A stretch of DNA of 64,000 bases from Shimwellia pseudoproteus (GCF_016415625.1 NZ_WBXP01000015.1:1-64000), one strand, 5' to 3'. Positions 41,499 to 55,922 are shown, counted from the stretch's first letter. Notes: generated by a model not told the origin, from the letters alone. Program-made: numbers and translations.

Positions 41499-42514
41499 AA
41501 CGGGTTGTCCAGATAGGTACTTAACCAGGCGGGAATGCGTTTCTCCAGCCACATTTCTGGTTGGTGCCAGCTACCGCTAATAAAGCCGACATGGCCGCCG
41601 TGTTCTGTGAGCTGGTATTCAATATTCCCGGGCAGGAAGGCCGGATCGGGGATCACGTGATGGTCCATAAAGGGATCGTCTTTAGCGTGGATCATTAACA
41701 ATGGCCGGGTGATATTGGGCAGCAACGGCATGGCACTGCACTGGCGATAATAGTCGAGCGCATCGGCAAAACCGTGGATTTTCGAGGTGATCAGATCGTC
41801 AAATTCTTTAATGCGCCGCACTTTACGTAACCGCGACAGCGGGATCGGTAAAGAACCTGGGTAGGTTTTCAATTTTCGCGCGGCGTTGGCCTTCAGCAGA
41901 TTCAGCAAATAGCGCTGATAAAAGCGGGAGAAGCCTTTTTCCATATGGTAGCAGCACTGTTCCAGCATCAGCGGGGCAGAGACGATAACCCCGGCTGTCA
42001 GCTTGCAGTCACTGCCCTGGCGCGCCATCAGGCAGGCCAGCATATTGCCCCCCAGGGAATAGCCGACTGCCGCGGTGGGCACCTCGCCGTAACGCTGGGC
42101 CATCCAGTCGAGGAAGTAGCTCCCGTCTTCGGTTTCACCAGAATGGTAGATGCGTTCTGCCCGGTTTGGGACGCCGCTGCAACCGCGAAAATGCATGACG
42201 ACACCCAGCCATCCGGCGCGCTTCGCGGCATTAATTAATCCGTGCGCATAGGGGCTGTGCAGGCTGCCTTCCAGGCCATGAAACACCACCAGGCGTGGTT
42301 TATGGCGCGCCTGTTCCGGATCTTCACTCCAGGCGAGATCAATAAAGTCCCCGTCTGGCATATCGAGGCGTTGCCAGTGGGGCCGGAACTGTAAACGGCG
42401 GCGCAGCAAGCGGGGCAGCATGGTTTGCAGGTGTGGGTTGCTGAGCCCGGACATGGGCACAAAATCCGCCGTGTTGTCCGAGGGTGTCATATCTATTGGG
42501 CAGGTTTTATCCAT
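41495..42514 (-). CDS. yheT: Alpha/beta hydrolase YheT
   Basis: 339 residues (E. coli YheT 340). The nucleophile elbow is [12 protein letters not shown], with Ser near residue 147; an acid in [13 protein letters not shown] and a His in TEHGGHVGF complete a plausible triad. It belongs to the ABHD1/3-like esterase group; natural substrate not known. A start 5 codons later ([10 protein letters not shown]) is possible. It is translationally coupled to yheU. Confidence 0.93.
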   Translation of the reverse strand: MDKTCPIDMTPSDNTADFVPMSGLSNPHLQTMLPRLLRRRLQFRPHWQRLDMPDGDFIDLAWSEDPEQARHKPRLVVFHGLEGSLHSPYAHGLINAAKRAGWLGVVMHFRGCSGVPNRAERIYHSGETEDGSYFLDWMAQRYGEVPTAAVGYSLGGNMLACLMARQGSDCKLTAGVIVSAPLMLEQCCYHMEKGFSRFYQRYLLNLLKANAARKLKTYPGSLPIPLSRLRKVRRIKEFDDLITSKIHGFADALDYYRQCSAMPLLPNITRPLLMIHAKDDPFMDHHVIPDPAFLPGNIEYQLTEHGGHVGFISGSWHQPEMWLEKRIPAWLSTYLDNPL

Positions 42515-42625
42515 GTTGGTGATTATATTCTGGAATGAACTTTCTACTATACCGGGTTGTAACGAGCATGTTTATTGAATTGATGTTATTGCCCCCTGGC
42601 GTATCGGGCCAGGGGGTATACTGAC

Positions 42626-44530
42626 CTATTCTTGTTGCAGCATCATTTCCAGCTGCTCCTGGGCCTCCAGCCACGCCATTTCACACTCCTCCAGTTCAGA
42701 CTTCGCCTGCGCCTGGGCTTGCAGACACTCGGTCATTTCTGCCTTGCGGGAAGGATCGTAAATGGCGCTGTCCCCGAGCCGGGTTTCCGCGTCCGCCAGC
42801 CGGGTATTCAGTTTCTCCATCTGTTTTTCCAGTTGGGTAATCTTTTTACGCAGTGGCTGGGTCTGGGTGCGCAGCTCCGCGTCCCGGCGTTTTTGGTCCT
42901 TACGGGCCTGGGCGCTGTTGGCGTTATCTTTGGGGGCGTCTGTCTCACTGGTGTCTTGCTTCTGGCTGTCGCTCAGCCACTGCTGGTAGTCATCCAGATC
43001 GCCATCAAAAGGCTCAACTTTGCCATCATGCACCAGATACAGGTCATCGGTGGTGGAGCGTAATAGGTGTCGATCGTGGGACACCACCACCAGTGCGCCG
43101 TCAAAATCAATCAGCGCTTCGGTCAGGGCCTGGCGCATATCCAGATCCAGGTGGTTGGTGGGCTCATCGAGCAGCAGCAGGTTCGGGCGCTGCCAGACGA
43201 TCAGCGCCAGCACCAGACGCGCTTTTTCGCCGCCGGAGAAGCGGGCAATGGCCTCGCTGACTTTATCTCCCTGGAAGCCGAACCCGCCCAGATAGTCACG
43301 CAGTTGCTGTTCCAGTACCCGGGGGGCCAGGCGCACCAGATGCTGGAGCGGAGAGTCGTCCGGGCGTAAATATTCCAGCTGGTGCTGGGCGAAGTAACCC
43401 AGCTTGATGCCTTTCGCCAGCCCGATGTCGCCGTGCATGGGCTCCAGCTCACCAGCCAGTAATTTGATAAGGGTGGATTTACCCGCGCCGTTACGACCCA
43501 GTAAACCGATGCGGGAGCCCGGGACCAGGTTGAGCTTGATCGAGTCCAGCACGATATGCTGCCCGTATCCCGCGCTGACCTTTTCCATTCTTAATAATGG
43601 GTTTGGCAGGCTTTCCGGCGGACGGAACGTGAAGTGAAACGGGTTGTCGACATGGGCCGGGGCAATCAGCTCCATACGCTCCAGCATTTTCACCCGGCTC
43701 TGGGCCTGTTTTGCTTTCGAGGCTTTGGCCTTGAAGCGGTCAATAAAGCTTTGTAAGTGCGCGACCTTCTGCTGCTGGCTTTCGTAGGTGGCCTGCTGCT
43801 GGGCAAGGCGCGTGGCGCGCTGCTGTTCGAAATCACTGTAGTTACCGGTGTATTCGAACAGGTCTTCCTGCTCAATGTGCAAAATTTTCCCGACGATCGG
43901 GTCAAGAAAATCACGATCGTGGGAGATAAGAACCAGGGTGCCGGGGTAACTTTTCAGCCACTTCTCCAGCCAGATAACCGCATCCAAATCCAGGTGGTTA
44001 GTTGGTTCATCAAGCAGCAGCAGGTCAGAGCGGCAAATCAGCGCCTGGGCGAGGTTAAGACGCATGCGCCAGCCCCCGGAGAAATCGCTGACCGGCTGCT
44101 CCAGTTGTGGATTGCTGAACCCCAGCCCGTGCAGCAGGCTGGCGGCCCGGGCGCGGATAGTCCAGGCGCCGATGGCGTCCAGCTTACCGTGGATGGTGGC
44201 TATCTCATGGCCGTCATTGCGTTCGTTGGCCTGGTTGAGCGCCCTTTCCAGCTGACGGTATTCCCGATCCCCGTCAATCACATACTCCAGTGCCGGGACG
44301 GCCAGGGCAGGGGTTTCCTGGTTAACCCAGGCGAGTTGCCAGGTTCCAGGGAAGGTCACGCTCCCGCCATCTGCGCTGATTTCGTTCTTCAGCAGAGAGA
44401 GTAATGTGGATTTGCCGCAGCCGTTTTTACCCACCAGGCCGACTTTCTGCCCGGGGTTAATGGTAGCGGTGGCATTGTCCAGCAGGACGCGGGTGCCGCG
44501 ACGAATTTGTAATGAAGAGAAAACAATCAT
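42626..44530 (-). CDS. yheS: ABC-F ATPase YheS
   Basis: 634 residues (E. coli YheS 637). Two ATP-binding domains without membrane helices: P-loops GLVGKNGCGKSTLLS (about 33-47) and GLLGRNGAGKSTLIK (about 343-357), signatures SDFSGGWRMRLNLAQ and FSGGEKARLVLAL, and Walker B LLLLDEPTNHLDLD in both. The linker between them (PtIM) is rich in Lys/Gln, and the C-terminus is a coiled coil (RKKITQLEKQMEKL). ABC-F proteins act on the ribosome; YheS is the uupA/ettA-like member that relieves certain stalls. Divergent from kefG. Confidence 0.96.
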   Translation of the reverse strand: MIVFSSLQIRRGTRVLLDNATATINPGQKVGLVGKNGCGKSTLLSLLKNEISADGGSVTFPGTWQLAWVNQETPALAVPALEYVIDGDREYRQLERALNQANERNDGHEIATIHGKLDAIGAWTIRARAASLLHGLGFSNPQLEQPVSDFSGGWRMRLNLAQALICRSDLLLLDEPTNHLDLDAVIWLEKWLKSYPGTLVLISHDRDFLDPIVGKILHIEQEDLFEYTGNYSDFEQQRATRLAQQQATYESQQQKVAHLQSFIDRFKAKASKAKQAQSRVKMLERMELIAPAHVDNPFHFTFRPPESLPNPLLRMEKVSAGYGQHIVLDSIKLNLVPGSRIGLLGRNGAGKSTLIKLLAGELEPMHGDIGLAKGIKLGYFAQHQLEYLRPDDSPLQHLVRLAPRVLEQQLRDYLGGFGFQGDKVSEAIARFSGGEKARLVLALIVWQRPNLLLLDEPTNHLDLDMRQALTEALIDFDGALVVVSHDRHLLRSTTDDLYLVHDGKVEPFDGDLDDYQQWLSDSQKQDTSETDAPKDNANSAQARKDQKRRDAELRTQTQPLRKKITQLEKQMEKLNTRLADAETRLGDSAIYDPSRKAEMTECLQAQAQAKSELEECEMAWLEAQEQLEMMLQQE

Positions 44531-44651
44531 AACGCGCCGTATGTTTAGAGTATGTTAAATTGTCATTATAATCGGGTAACCTGAGGCGGTTGCCGATGCA
44601 ACGGGCTGCATGGTAGCCCAAAAAACTAACGATTACGACGCCCGGAGGGAG

Positions 44652-45218
44652 ATGATGCCGCAGCCAGCGAAAGTATTGCTGATCTATGCTCATCCGGAAG
44701 CACAGGACTCCGTAGCGAACCGCGTACTGCTTCAGCCAGCATATCTGCTGGCCAATGTGACCGTGCATGATCTCTATGCCCAGTACCCGGATTTCTTCAT
44801 TGATATCGTCCAGGAACAGGACCTGCTGCGGGAGCACGATGTTATCGTCTTTCAGCACCCGCTTTATACCTACAGCTGCCCGGCGCTACTGAAAGAGTGG
44901 CTTGATCGGGTGCTGACCCGGGGATTTTCCAGCGGGCCGGGAGGAAACCAACTGGCGGGAAAATACTGGCGCAGTGTCATCACCACCGGGGAACCGGAGG
45001 CCGCCTACCGTTATGACGGCCTTAATCGCTATAAGATCAGCGACATTTTACGCCCCTTTGAGCTGACCGCCGCCATGTGCCACATGCACTGGCTGACTCT
45101 GATGATTGTCTACTGGGCGCGCCGCCAGTCCCCGGAGGCGCTGGCAACCCACGCCCGGGCTTATGGTGAATGGCTGGCGGCGCCGACGGTACAAGGGGGC
45201 GCGAATGGCAGGGTCTGA
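44652..45218 (+). CDS. kefG: KefG, ancillary quinone oxidoreductase of KefB
   Basis: 188 residues (E. coli KefG 184). Flavodoxin-like NAD(P)H:quinone oxidoreductase fold: [47 protein letters not shown]. It binds KefB and is needed for full activity. MMPQP at 44652 matches E. coli MMSQP; the frame is open 14 codons earlier. The last 14 bp overlap kefB. Confidence 0.96.
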   Translation: MMPQPAKVLLIYAHPEAQDSVANRVLLQPAYLLANVTVHDLYAQYPDFFIDIVQEQDLLREHDVIVFQHPLYTYSCPALLKEWLDRVLTRGFSSGPGGNQLAGKYWRSVITTGEPEAAYRYDGLNRYKISDILRPFELTAAMCHMHWLTLMIVYWARRQSPEALATHARAYGEWLAAPTVQGGANGRV

Positions 45219-47010
45219 CTGGTTACTGGCCGGGGTGCTGTTTCTGTTCGCCGCCGTGGTGGCGGTGCCTGTGGCGGCGCGTCTCGGTATCGGGGCAGTG
45301 CTGGGTTATTTGCTGGCCGGGATTGCCATTGGCCCCTGGGGATTGCGGCTGATCAGCGATGTCGATGAGATCCTGCACTTCTCTGAGCTGGGGGTGGTGT
45401 TCCTGATGTTTCTTATTGGTCTGGAGCTCAATCCGGCCAAGCTTTGGCAACTGCGGCGCTCTATTTTTGGGATCGGGGCCGCCCAGGTGCTGGTCAGTGC
45501 GGCTATCCTCGCCGGGTTATTGATGGTGACGCAGTTCTCGTGGCAGGCGGCACTGGTGGGCGGTATTGGCCTGGCAATGTCTTCCACTGCGATGGCGCTC
45601 CAGCTGATGCGTGATAAGGGAATGAATCGCAGCGAATCTGGCCAGCTTGGGTTTTCGGTGTTGCTGTTTCAGGATCTGGCGGTGATCCCGGCCCTGGCGC
45701 TGGTACCGCTGCTCGCCGGCAATGACGATGACCATCTTGATGTCTGGAAAGTCGGTCTCAAGGTGCTGGCCTTTGCCGGAATGTTGCTGGGGGGCCGCTA
45801 TTTGCTGCGCCCGGTGTTCCGGTTTATTGCCGGCTCCGGGGTGCGGGAAGTGTTTACCGCGGCATCATTATTGCTGGTGCTGGGCTCGGCCTTGTTTATG
45901 GATGCTCTCGGGTTCTCTATGGCGCTGGGGACGTTTCTGGCGGGTGTCCTGCTGGCGGAAAGTGAATATCGCCATGAGCTGGAAACCGCCATTGAGCCGT
46001 TTAAAGGGCTATTGCTGGGGCTGTTTTTTATCTCGGTGGGGATGGCCCTCAATTTGGGGGTGTTGTACTCCCATCTGCTGTGGGTGATCGCGGCGGTTAT
46101 TGCGCTGGTGCTGGTGAAGATCCTCGTGCTGTATGTGCTGGGGCGTATTTTTGGGTTGCGCACCTCGGAGCGGCTGCAATTTGCCGGGGTACTTAGTCAG
46201 GGCGGGGAGTTCGCGTTTGTGCTGTTCTCGCTGGCCTCTTCCCAGCGGATATTTCAACAGGATCAGACGGCGTTATTGCTGGTGACTGTGACGCTGTCGA
46301 TGATGACCACCCCGCTGGTGATGCGGTTGATTGATAGGGTACTGGCCCGGCGAGTTAACGCGCCGGATGAGCCGGACGAGAAGCCCTGGGTTAATGATGA
46401 TCAGCCCCAGGTGATTATTGTCGGGTTCGGGCGTTTTGGTCAGGTGATTGGCCGCCTGCTGATGGCCAATAAGATGCGTATTACCGTACTGGAGCGGGAC
46501 ATCAGTGCGGTAAACCTGATGCGAAGATACGGTTACAAGGTCTATTACGGCGATGCCCGGGAGCTGGAGCTACTGCGCGCGGCCGGTGCGGAGCACGCAA
46601 AGTCTATTGTGGTGACCTGCAATGAACCCGAAGACATTATGCAGGTGGTGGAGTTGTGCCAGCAGCATTTCCCGCACCTTGAGATCCTCGCCCGTGCCCG
46701 GGGACGTGTTGAAGCGCACGAACTTTTACAAGCCGGTGTGAAACACTTCTCCCGTGAGACCTTCTCCAGTGCCCTGGATCTGGGGCGTAAGACATTAATG
46801 AGCCTGGGGATGCACCCGCATCAGGCTCAGCGGGCGCAACTGCACTTCCGGCGCCTGGATATTCGTATGTTGCGGGAACTAATGCCAATTCACAGTGACA
46901 CCGCGCAAATCTCCCGGGTACGGGAAGCCCGCCGGGAGCTGGAAGAGATCTTCCACCGTGAGATGCAACACGAGCGCCGTCAGCCGGATGGCTGGGATGA
47001 GTTTGAATAA
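45205..47010 (+). CDS. kefB: Glutathione-gated potassium efflux antiporter KefB
   Basis: 601 residues, as in E. coli. The first 380 residues form a cation:proton antiporter membrane domain (about 12 helices) including the regulatory loop [12 protein letters not shown]. The C-terminal RCK domain starts at [17 protein letters not shown] (about 403) and binds NADH/AMP and glutathione. Electrophile adducts of glutathione open the system, and K+ loss acidifies and protects the cell. Start ATG 45205 ([11 protein letters not shown]) lies inside kefG; longer in-frame starts are not credible. Confidence 0.98.
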   Translation: MAGSDWLLAGVLFLFAAVVAVPVAARLGIGAVLGYLLAGIAIGPWGLRLISDVDEILHFSELGVVFLMFLIGLELNPAKLWQLRRSIFGIGAAQVLVSAAILAGLLMVTQFSWQAALVGGIGLAMSSTAMALQLMRDKGMNRSESGQLGFSVLLFQDLAVIPALALVPLLAGNDDDHLDVWKVGLKVLAFAGMLLGGRYLLRPVFRFIAGSGVREVFTAASLLLVLGSALFMDALGFSMALGTFLAGVLLAESEYRHELETAIEPFKGLLLGLFFISVGMALNLGVLYSHLLWVIAAVIALVLVKILVLYVLGRIFGLRTSERLQFAGVLSQGGEFAFVLFSLASSQRIFQQDQTALLLVTVTLSMMTTPLVMRLIDRVLARRVNAPDEPDEKPWVNDDQPQVIIVGFGRFGQVIGRLLMANKMRITVLERDISAVNLMRRYGYKVYYGDARELELLRAAGAEHAKSIVVTCNEPEDIMQVVELCQQHFPHLEILARARGRVEAHELLQAGVKHFSRETFSSALDLGRKTLMSLGMHPHQAQRAQLHFRRLDIRMLRELMPIHSDTAQISRVREARRELEEIFHREMQHERRQPDGWDEFE

Positions 47011-47030
47011 AAAAGCCGTAAGAGGTCGTC

Positions 47031-47231
47031 ATGCCAGTACGTAAGCGTTTTATTGCCGGGGCGAAATGCCCCGCTTGCCAGGCCCAGGATACGCTCGCCA
47101 TGTGGCGGGAAAATAATGTCGATATTGTTGAGTGTGTTAAGTGTGGCCACCAGATGCGTGAAGCCGATAAACAAGTCAAAGAGCATATTCGCAAAGAGGA
47201 GTCGGTTATCGGCATTTTTCATCCGGACTAG
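47031..47231 (+). CDS. yheV: Zinc-ribbon protein YheV
   Basis: 66 residues, as in E. coli. Two CxxC pairs, CPAC (13-16) and CVKCGHQM (near 36-39), suggest a small zinc ribbon. Function unknown. It starts 20 bp after kefB and is probably co-transcribed with kefGB. Confidence 0.94.
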   Translation: MPVRKRFIAGAKCPACQAQDTLAMWRENNVDIVECVKCGHQMREADKQVKEHIRKEESVIGIFHPD

Positions 47232-47325
47232 CGTTATCGGTCTCCTTTTTTTAAGCTATGGGGTACACAGGCGCTGATTTCGGCTACAATCGGCGCCACT
47301 TTGTTTCTCACGCTCAGGAGATATC

Positions 47326-47898
47326 ATGAAAGTAGCAAAAGACCTGGTGGTCAGCCTGGCCTATCAGGTACGTACAGAAGATGGTGTATTAGTTGATGAG
47401 TCTCCGGTGAGTGCGCCGCTGGACTATCTGCATGGTCACGGTTCCCTGATCTCTGGCCTGGAAAATGCGCTGGAAGGTCATGAAGTTGGTGATAAATTCG
47501 ACGTTAGCGTTGGCGCAAATGACGCTTACGGTCAGTACGACGAAAATTTAGTGCAGCGTGTGCCGAAAGACGTCTTTATGGGCGTTGACGAGCTGCAGGT
47601 GGGTATGCGTTTCCTGGCTGAAACTGACCAGGGTCCGGTACCGGTTGAAATCACTGCCGTTGAAGACGATCACGTTACCGTTGACGGTAACCATATGCTG
47701 GCTGGCCAGAACCTGAAATTCAACGTAGAAGTGGTTGCGATTCGTGAAGCTACCGAAGAAGAACTGGCCCACGGCCACGTTCACGGTGAACACGATAATC
47801 ATCACGAACACGGTGAAGACGGGTGCTGCGGCGGCCACGGTCATGATCATGAACACGGTAAAGGCGGTTGCGGAAACGGCGGCTGCGGTTGCCATTAA
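47326..47898 (+). CDS. slyD: FKBP-type isomerase and nickel metallochaperone SlyD
   Basis: 190 residues (E. coli 196). FKBP domain with an inserted IF chaperone domain (about 75-120), then a metal-binding tail: HGHVHGEHDNHHEHGED, CCGGHGHDHEHGKGGCGNGGCGCH. The tail is six residues shorter than in E. coli but keeps the His and Cys density. SlyD delivers nickel to hydrogenase assembly and has prolyl-isomerase activity. ATG 47326 follows CAGGAGATATC. Confidence 0.97.
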   Translation: MKVAKDLVVSLAYQVRTEDGVLVDESPVSAPLDYLHGHGSLISGLENALEGHEVGDKFDVSVGANDAYGQYDENLVQRVPKDVFMGVDELQVGMRFLAETDQGPVPVEITAVEDDHVTVDGNHMLAGQNLKFNVEVVAIREATEEELAHGHVHGEHDNHHEHGEDGCCGGHGHDHEHGKGGCGNGGCGCH

Positions 47899-47916
47899 TC
47901 TGCCGCTTGCTGTAAT

Positions 47917-47946
47917 AAAAAAGCCGCGTATTACGCGGCTTTTTTG
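47917..47946. terminator. Bidirectional terminator between slyD and slyX
   Basis: AAAAAAGCCGCGTA and TTACGCGGCTTTTTT form a near-perfect stem with A and T tracts on either side; it serves slyD (plus) and slyX (minus). Confidence 0.93.
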
Positions 47947-47970
47947 TGGCTGGCAGATACCGCGGCGGCA

Positions 47971-48189
47971 TCAGTAGTGGGGCGGCGGTGTTTCTTCTGA
48001 CTGTGAGGCCACCATTGACGGCTGGCTGGCTTTCAGTTTCTCCACCAGAAGGCGCAGGTGCTCGCGGATTTTTGCCAGTTCCAGCTCGTGGGCTGTTACC
48101 GTTTGGTTTAGCTCTTCGATTGTAATTTCCTGAAAGGCCAGGCGGCTTTCCAATTCGGCCAGGCGTGTTTCGCTTGACGTATGCTGCAT
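47971..48189 (-). CDS. slyX: SlyX coiled-coil protein
   Basis: 72 residues, as in E. coli. Residues 5-55 are a clear heptad coiled coil ([23 protein letters not shown]), and the tail is Pro/Ser-rich (EETPPPHY). Function unknown. Opposite in strand to slyD and fkpA, as in E. coli. Confidence 0.95.
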   Translation of the reverse strand: MQHTSSETRLAELESRLAFQEITIEELNQTVTAHELELAKIREHLRLLVEKLKASQPSMVASQSEETPPPHY

Positions 48190-48288
48190 CTTGATGTCTC
48201 CGGTGCTGGCTTGTCACCCCGAAATGGGCGCAGGCAGATGCCAATTTTACTGAATTTCTGCATTGTTTACAGGCGTCGGGTCCGTCAG

Positions 48289-48317
48289 GGAAACTTATTT
48301 ATGCGAAAAGAGTCTGA
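48289..48317 (+). promoter_or_regulatory. Sigma-E promoter of fkpA
   Basis: GGAAACTT (48289-48296), 16-bp spacer, TCTGA (48313-48317) followed by AATGA. This fits the sigma-E pattern GGAACTT-N16-TCTGA and lies 114 bp before the fkpA start. E. coli fkpA is a known sigma-E gene. Confidence 0.8.
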
Positions 48318-48430
48318 AATGAACCTGAATGCGCCACTGACGATTGTGTAGATTTCCTTCGCAACGGTATAGTAGTGCGTTCAACATGTTATTAACCTGG
48401 GGCGAGATGCCCCGGCCCTGGAGAAAATGG

Positions 48431-49249
48431 ATGAAATCACTGTTTAAAGTCACGCTGCTGGCGACCACGATGGCCGTGGCCCTTAATGCGCCGGCGGTAC
48501 TGGCTGCCCCGGCTGCGGCAAAAGATGCTGCCACCACCCAGGACAGCAAAGCGGCATTTAAGAATGACGACCAGAAATCTGCATATGCACTGGGCGCCTC
48601 TCTGGGGCGTTATATGGAGAACTCCCTGCAGGAACAGGAAAAACTGGGTATCAAACTGGATAAAAGCCAGCTGATTGCCGGTGTTCAGGACGCCTTTGCC
48701 GATAAGAGCAAGCTCTCTGATCAGCAGATTGAACAGACCCTGCAGACCTTCGAAGCGCGGGTGAAAACCGCAGCCCAGGCGAAAATGGAAAAAGACGCCA
48801 AAGAGAACGCTGACAAAGGCCAGAAATTCCGTGATGCCTTCGCCAAAGAGAAGGGCGTGAAGAAAACCGCCAGCGGCCTGCTGTATCAGGTAGAGAAAGC
48901 CGGTACCGGTGACGCGCCGAAAGATACCGATACCGTGGTCGTGAACTACAAAGGCACACTGATAGACGGTAAAGAGTTTGATAACTCTTACTCCCGCGGT
49001 GAGCCGCTGTCTTTCCGTCTTGACGGTGTTATCCCGGGCTGGACTGAAGGCCTGAAAAATATCAAGAAAGGTGGCCAGATCAAACTGGTTATCCCGCCGG
49101 ATCTGGCTTACGGTAAAACCGGTGTTCCGGGGATCCCGGCTAACTCCACGCTGGTGTTTGACGTTGAGCTGCTGGACATCAAACCGGCGCCTAAAGCTGA
49201 CGCTAAACCAGAAGCCAAAAGCGCTGCTGAAGCCGGTAAAGCGAAATAA
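48431..49249 (+). CDS. fkpA: Periplasmic FKBP-type isomerase and chaperone FkpA
   Basis: 272 residues (E. coli 270). Signal peptide about 1-25 (KSLFKVTLLATTMAVALNAPAVLAAP). The N-terminal helical dimerisation domain (AAFKNDDQKSAYALGASLGRYMENSL) precedes the C-terminal FKBP domain (VVVNYKGTLIDGKEFDNSYSRGEPLSFRLDGVIPGWTEGL). It folds outer-membrane and periplasmic proteins under envelope stress. ATG 48431 matches the E. coli start; the frame is open 29 codons upstream without support. Confidence 0.98.
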   Translation: MKSLFKVTLLATTMAVALNAPAVLAAPAAAKDAATTQDSKAAFKNDDQKSAYALGASLGRYMENSLQEQEKLGIKLDKSQLIAGVQDAFADKSKLSDQQIEQTLQTFEARVKTAAQAKMEKDAKENADKGQKFRDAFAKEKGVKKTASGLLYQVEKAGTGDAPKDTDTVVVNYKGTLIDGKEFDNSYSRGEPLSFRLDGVIPGWTEGLKNIKKGGQIKLVIPPDLAYGKTGVPGIPANSTLVFDVELLDIKPAPKADAKPEAKSAAEAGKAK

Positions 49250-49265
49250 TCGTCTTTACGCTGAG

Positions 49266-49297
49266 AAAACCGCTGCCTTTGGGCGGCGGTTTTTGTT
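49266..49297 (+). terminator. fkpA terminator
   Basis: AAAACCGCTGCC pairs with GGCGGCGGTTTT around a short loop and runs into TTTTTGTTTATT, a good U-tract, 16 bases past the fkpA stop. Confidence 0.88.
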
Positions 49298-49504
49298 TAT
49301 TACGCCACATTCTTCTGGCCAGGCCGGCTGTACCGCACCTCCTTGACCTGCCGCACTGCGCAACCTGGTAAACACTCAGTATAATTAATGCTGGAAAACC
49401 CATTTGTTGCTGTATTACTTTTATTACTCGCACGTTAATTGAGAGATGAGTCTGCCCTGACAGCGAAAAAACGACAGGCTCTTTAAATAGGGTGGTATTT
49501 TTTC

Positions 49505-50233
49505 ATGTCCAGTTCGCTTTTAACCAATGAAACCAGTGAATTAGATTTACTGGATCAGCGTCCATTTGAGCCCTCCGACTTTGATATTCTTAAATCCTAC
49601 GAGGCTGTGGTGGATGGGTTAGCTATGCTGATTGGTCCCCATTGTGAAATTGTTCTGCATTCGTTGCAGGATCTGAAATGTTCCGCGGTGCGTATCGCCA
49701 ACGGCGAACACACCGGCCGCAAAATTGGCTCCCCGATTACCGACCTGGCCCTGCGGATGCTGCATGATATGACCGGTGCCGACAGCAGCGTGTCCAAGTG
49801 TTATTTCACCCGGGCGAAAAGCGGCGTGCTCATGAAGTCCGTCACTATTGCTATTCGTAACCGGGATCACCGGGTTATCGGCCTGCTGTGCATTAATATG
49901 AACCTCGATGTGCCGTTCTCGCAGATAATGAACACCTTTATTCCCCCCGAGACGGAAGATCTGGATGTGCCATCAACTGTGAACTTTGCGTCATCCGTCG
50001 AGGATCTGGTGACCCAGACCCTGGAGTTCACCATCGAGGAAGTCAATGCCGATCGCAGCGTGTCCAACAACGCCAAGAATCGCCAGATTGTTCTGAATCT
50101 GTATGAGAAAGGGATCTTCGATATCAAAGACGCCATCAACCAGGTGGCCGATCGACTGAACATCTCCAAGCACACGGTATACCTCTATATTCGCCAGTTT
50201 AAAAACGGCGACTTCAGCGGGCAGGATAAGTAA
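49505..50233 (+). CDS. yheO: YheO, PAS-like domain transcriptional regulator
   Basis: 242 residues (E. coli YheO 240). The N-terminal YheO/PAS-like sensor domain covers about 25-140 ([29 protein letters not shown], ending [11 protein letters not shown]). A C-terminal HTH is in [25 protein letters not shown]. Likely DNA-binding; ligand and targets unknown. Its stop shares a base with the tusD start (TAATG), as in E. coli, so expression is tied to tusDCB. Confidence 0.94.
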   Translation: MSSSLLTNETSELDLLDQRPFEPSDFDILKSYEAVVDGLAMLIGPHCEIVLHSLQDLKCSAVRIANGEHTGRKIGSPITDLALRMLHDMTGADSSVSKCYFTRAKSGVLMKSVTIAIRNRDHRVIGLLCINMNLDVPFSQIMNTFIPPETEDLDVPSTVNFASSVEDLVTQTLEFTIEEVNADRSVSNNAKNRQIVLNLYEKGIFDIKDAINQVADRLNISKHTVYLYIRQFKNGDFSGQDK

Positions 50234-50619
50234 TGCGTTTTGGTTTACTGGTTACCGGCCCGGCTTATGGTACGCAACAATCCAGCAGTGCGCTGCAGTT
50301 CGCCCAGGCATTACTGGCGGAAGGGCACTGCCTGGATAGTGTCTTTTTCTACCGGGAAGGGGTGTACAACGCCAATCAACTGACCAGCCCGGCCAGCGAT
50401 GAGTTCGATATGGTGCGCGCCTGGCAGCAGTTGCAGGCGCAACACGGCGTGACGCTGAATATTTGTGTGGCGGCGGCGCTGCGCCGGGGCGTCACGGACC
50501 AGCAGGAGGCTGAGCGCCTCGGGCTGGGTGGCGCGAATTTGCAGCCGGGTTTTACCCTCAGCGGGTTAGGCGGCCTGGCGGAAGCGGCATTAACGTGTGA
50601 CCGGATGGTGCAGTTCTGA
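50233..50619 (+). CDS. tusD: Sulfur relay protein TusD
   Basis: 128 residues, as in E. coli. The sulfur-carrying Cys78 is present ([13 protein letters not shown]). With TusB and TusC it forms the heterohexamer that takes sulfur from TusA and passes it to TusE and MnmA for 2-thiolation of wobble uridine in tRNA(Lys), tRNA(Glu) and tRNA(Gln). The stop shares its last base with the tusC ATG. Confidence 0.97.
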   Translation: MRFGLLVTGPAYGTQQSSSALQFAQALLAEGHCLDSVFFYREGVYNANQLTSPASDEFDMVRAWQQLQAQHGVTLNICVAAALRRGVTDQQEAERLGLGGANLQPGFTLSGLGGLAEAALTCDRMVQF

Positions 50620-50975
50620 TGAAACGTATCGCTTTTGTCTTTAAAAGTGCTCCACATGGCACCAGTGCTGGCCGGGAAGGGCTGGATGCGCTGTTGGCGA
50701 CCTCGGCGTTAAGTGATAACCCGGGGGTTTTTTTTATTGGTGATGGCGTGATGCAGTTGCTTGCGGGGCAGCAGCCGGGTGCGATACTGGCCCGGGACTA
50801 TATCGCCACGTTTAAAGTGCTGCCGCTGTATGACATCGACGATTGCATGGTATGCGAGCCGTCGCTACAGGCGCGGGGGCTGGCGCAGGCGCCGTTAATT
50901 CTTGATGCCGAACGGCTGAGTGCGGAGGCGATCCGCGCCCGGCTTGCTGAATTCGATGTCGTTTTCACTTTCTGA
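50619..50975 (+). CDS. tusC: Sulfur relay protein TusC
   Basis: 118 residues (E. coli 119). DsrE/F-like fold ([29 protein letters not shown]). Structural partner of TusB and TusD in the tRNA 2-thiouridine relay. The stop TGA (50973-50975) lies within the first copy of a 16-bp tandem repeat that continues to the tusB start. Confidence 0.96.
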   Translation: MKRIAFVFKSAPHGTSAGREGLDALLATSALSDNPGVFFIGDGVMQLLAGQQPGAILARDYIATFKVLPLYDIDDCMVCEPSLQARGLAQAPLILDAERLSAEAIRARLAEFDVVFTF

Positions 50976-50998
50976 AGGTTTCGATTTCTGAAGGTTTC
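50969..50998. repeat. Tandem direct repeat between tusC and tusB (period 16 bp)
   Basis: TTTCTGAAGGTTTC occurs at 50969-50982 and again at 50985-50998, separated by GA. Each copy contains the tusC-type stop TGA and the AAGG ribosome binding sequence, so the unit spanning the tusC stop and tusB ribosome binding site appears to have been duplicated once. Confidence 0.85.
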
Positions 50999-50999
50999 T

Positions 51000-51284
51000 A
51001 TGCTGCACACACTTAGCCACTCCCCCGGGGAGTGCGATATGACGACGCTGATGGCGGCACTGAGTCCCGGGGACGATGTGCTGTTGATCCAGAATGGCGT
51101 TATCGCGGCGTTGCCCGGCCCTGCCCTTGATTTACTGCTGGCCGCCCCTATCTCTGTGTCGGTGCTCGGTAAGGATCTGGCGGCAAGGGGACTTGCTGCT
51201 CAAATTTCGACCGCGGTGAAAAGGGTTAGCTATACTGAATTTGTCAGACTTGCCGCACAACATCGTGCGCAAATGGCCTGGTAA
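51000..51284 (+). CDS. tusB: Sulfur relay protein TusB
   Basis: 94 residues (E. coli 95). DsrH-like (MLHTLSHSP, DDVLLIQNGVIAAL). Third part of the TusBCD complex. ATG 51000 follows the second copy of the tandem repeat, whose AAGG is seven bases upstream. Some sequence after residue 60 is diverged from E. coli but length and frame are intact. Confidence 0.95.
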   Translation: MLHTLSHSPGECDMTTLMAALSPGDDVLLIQNGVIAALPGPALDLLLAAPISVSVLGKDLAARGLAAQISTAVKRVSYTEFVRLAAQHRAQMAW

Positions 51285-51306
51285 GTGCGGGATTGCTGTA
51301 TATTTC

Positions 51307-51335
51307 TTGACACCTTTTCGGCTCAGCCCTAAAAT
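51307..51335 (+). promoter_or_regulatory. str operon promoter
   Basis: TTGACA (51307-51312), 17-bp spacer, TAAAAT (51330-51335), followed by the GC-rich discriminator TCTGCGTCC. This is a consensus-like sigma-70 promoter 68 bp before rpsL, of the kind expected for a growth-rate-controlled ribosomal operon. Confidence 0.88.
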
Positions 51336-51357
51336 TCTGCGTCCTCATATTGTATGA

Positions 51358-52344
<987 letters not shown>

Positions 52345-52429
52345 TCCCTTCGGAGTGTTAGTCACCAGGCGGGCGCTTCAGGTAAGCCGCCCGCTCCTTG
52401 GCAACTTAACTTGAACGTCCCAGGAATAG

Positions 52430-54553
<2,124 letters not shown>

Positions 54554-54591
54554 TCCAGGGTTAACACAATGATCCCGCGCTCTCTCCGTAA

Positions 54592-55806
<1,215 letters not shown>

Positions 55807-55824
55807 TATTTAGCTAATGAACTG

Positions 55825-55848
55825 AAAAGGGCGCTTCGGCGCCCTTTT
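55825..55848 (+). terminator. str operon terminator
   Basis: AAAAGGGCGC TTCG GCGCCCTTTT: a perfect 10-bp stem capped by a UUCG tetraloop and followed by GCTTTTTG, 18 bases past the tufA stop. Confidence 0.93.
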
Positions 55849-55922
55849 GCTTTTTGTGTCGATCACAAATCTTACAAAATAAACCACCATCCTGAGCATT
55901 AATCCCCTGGCGCTGCTATTGT

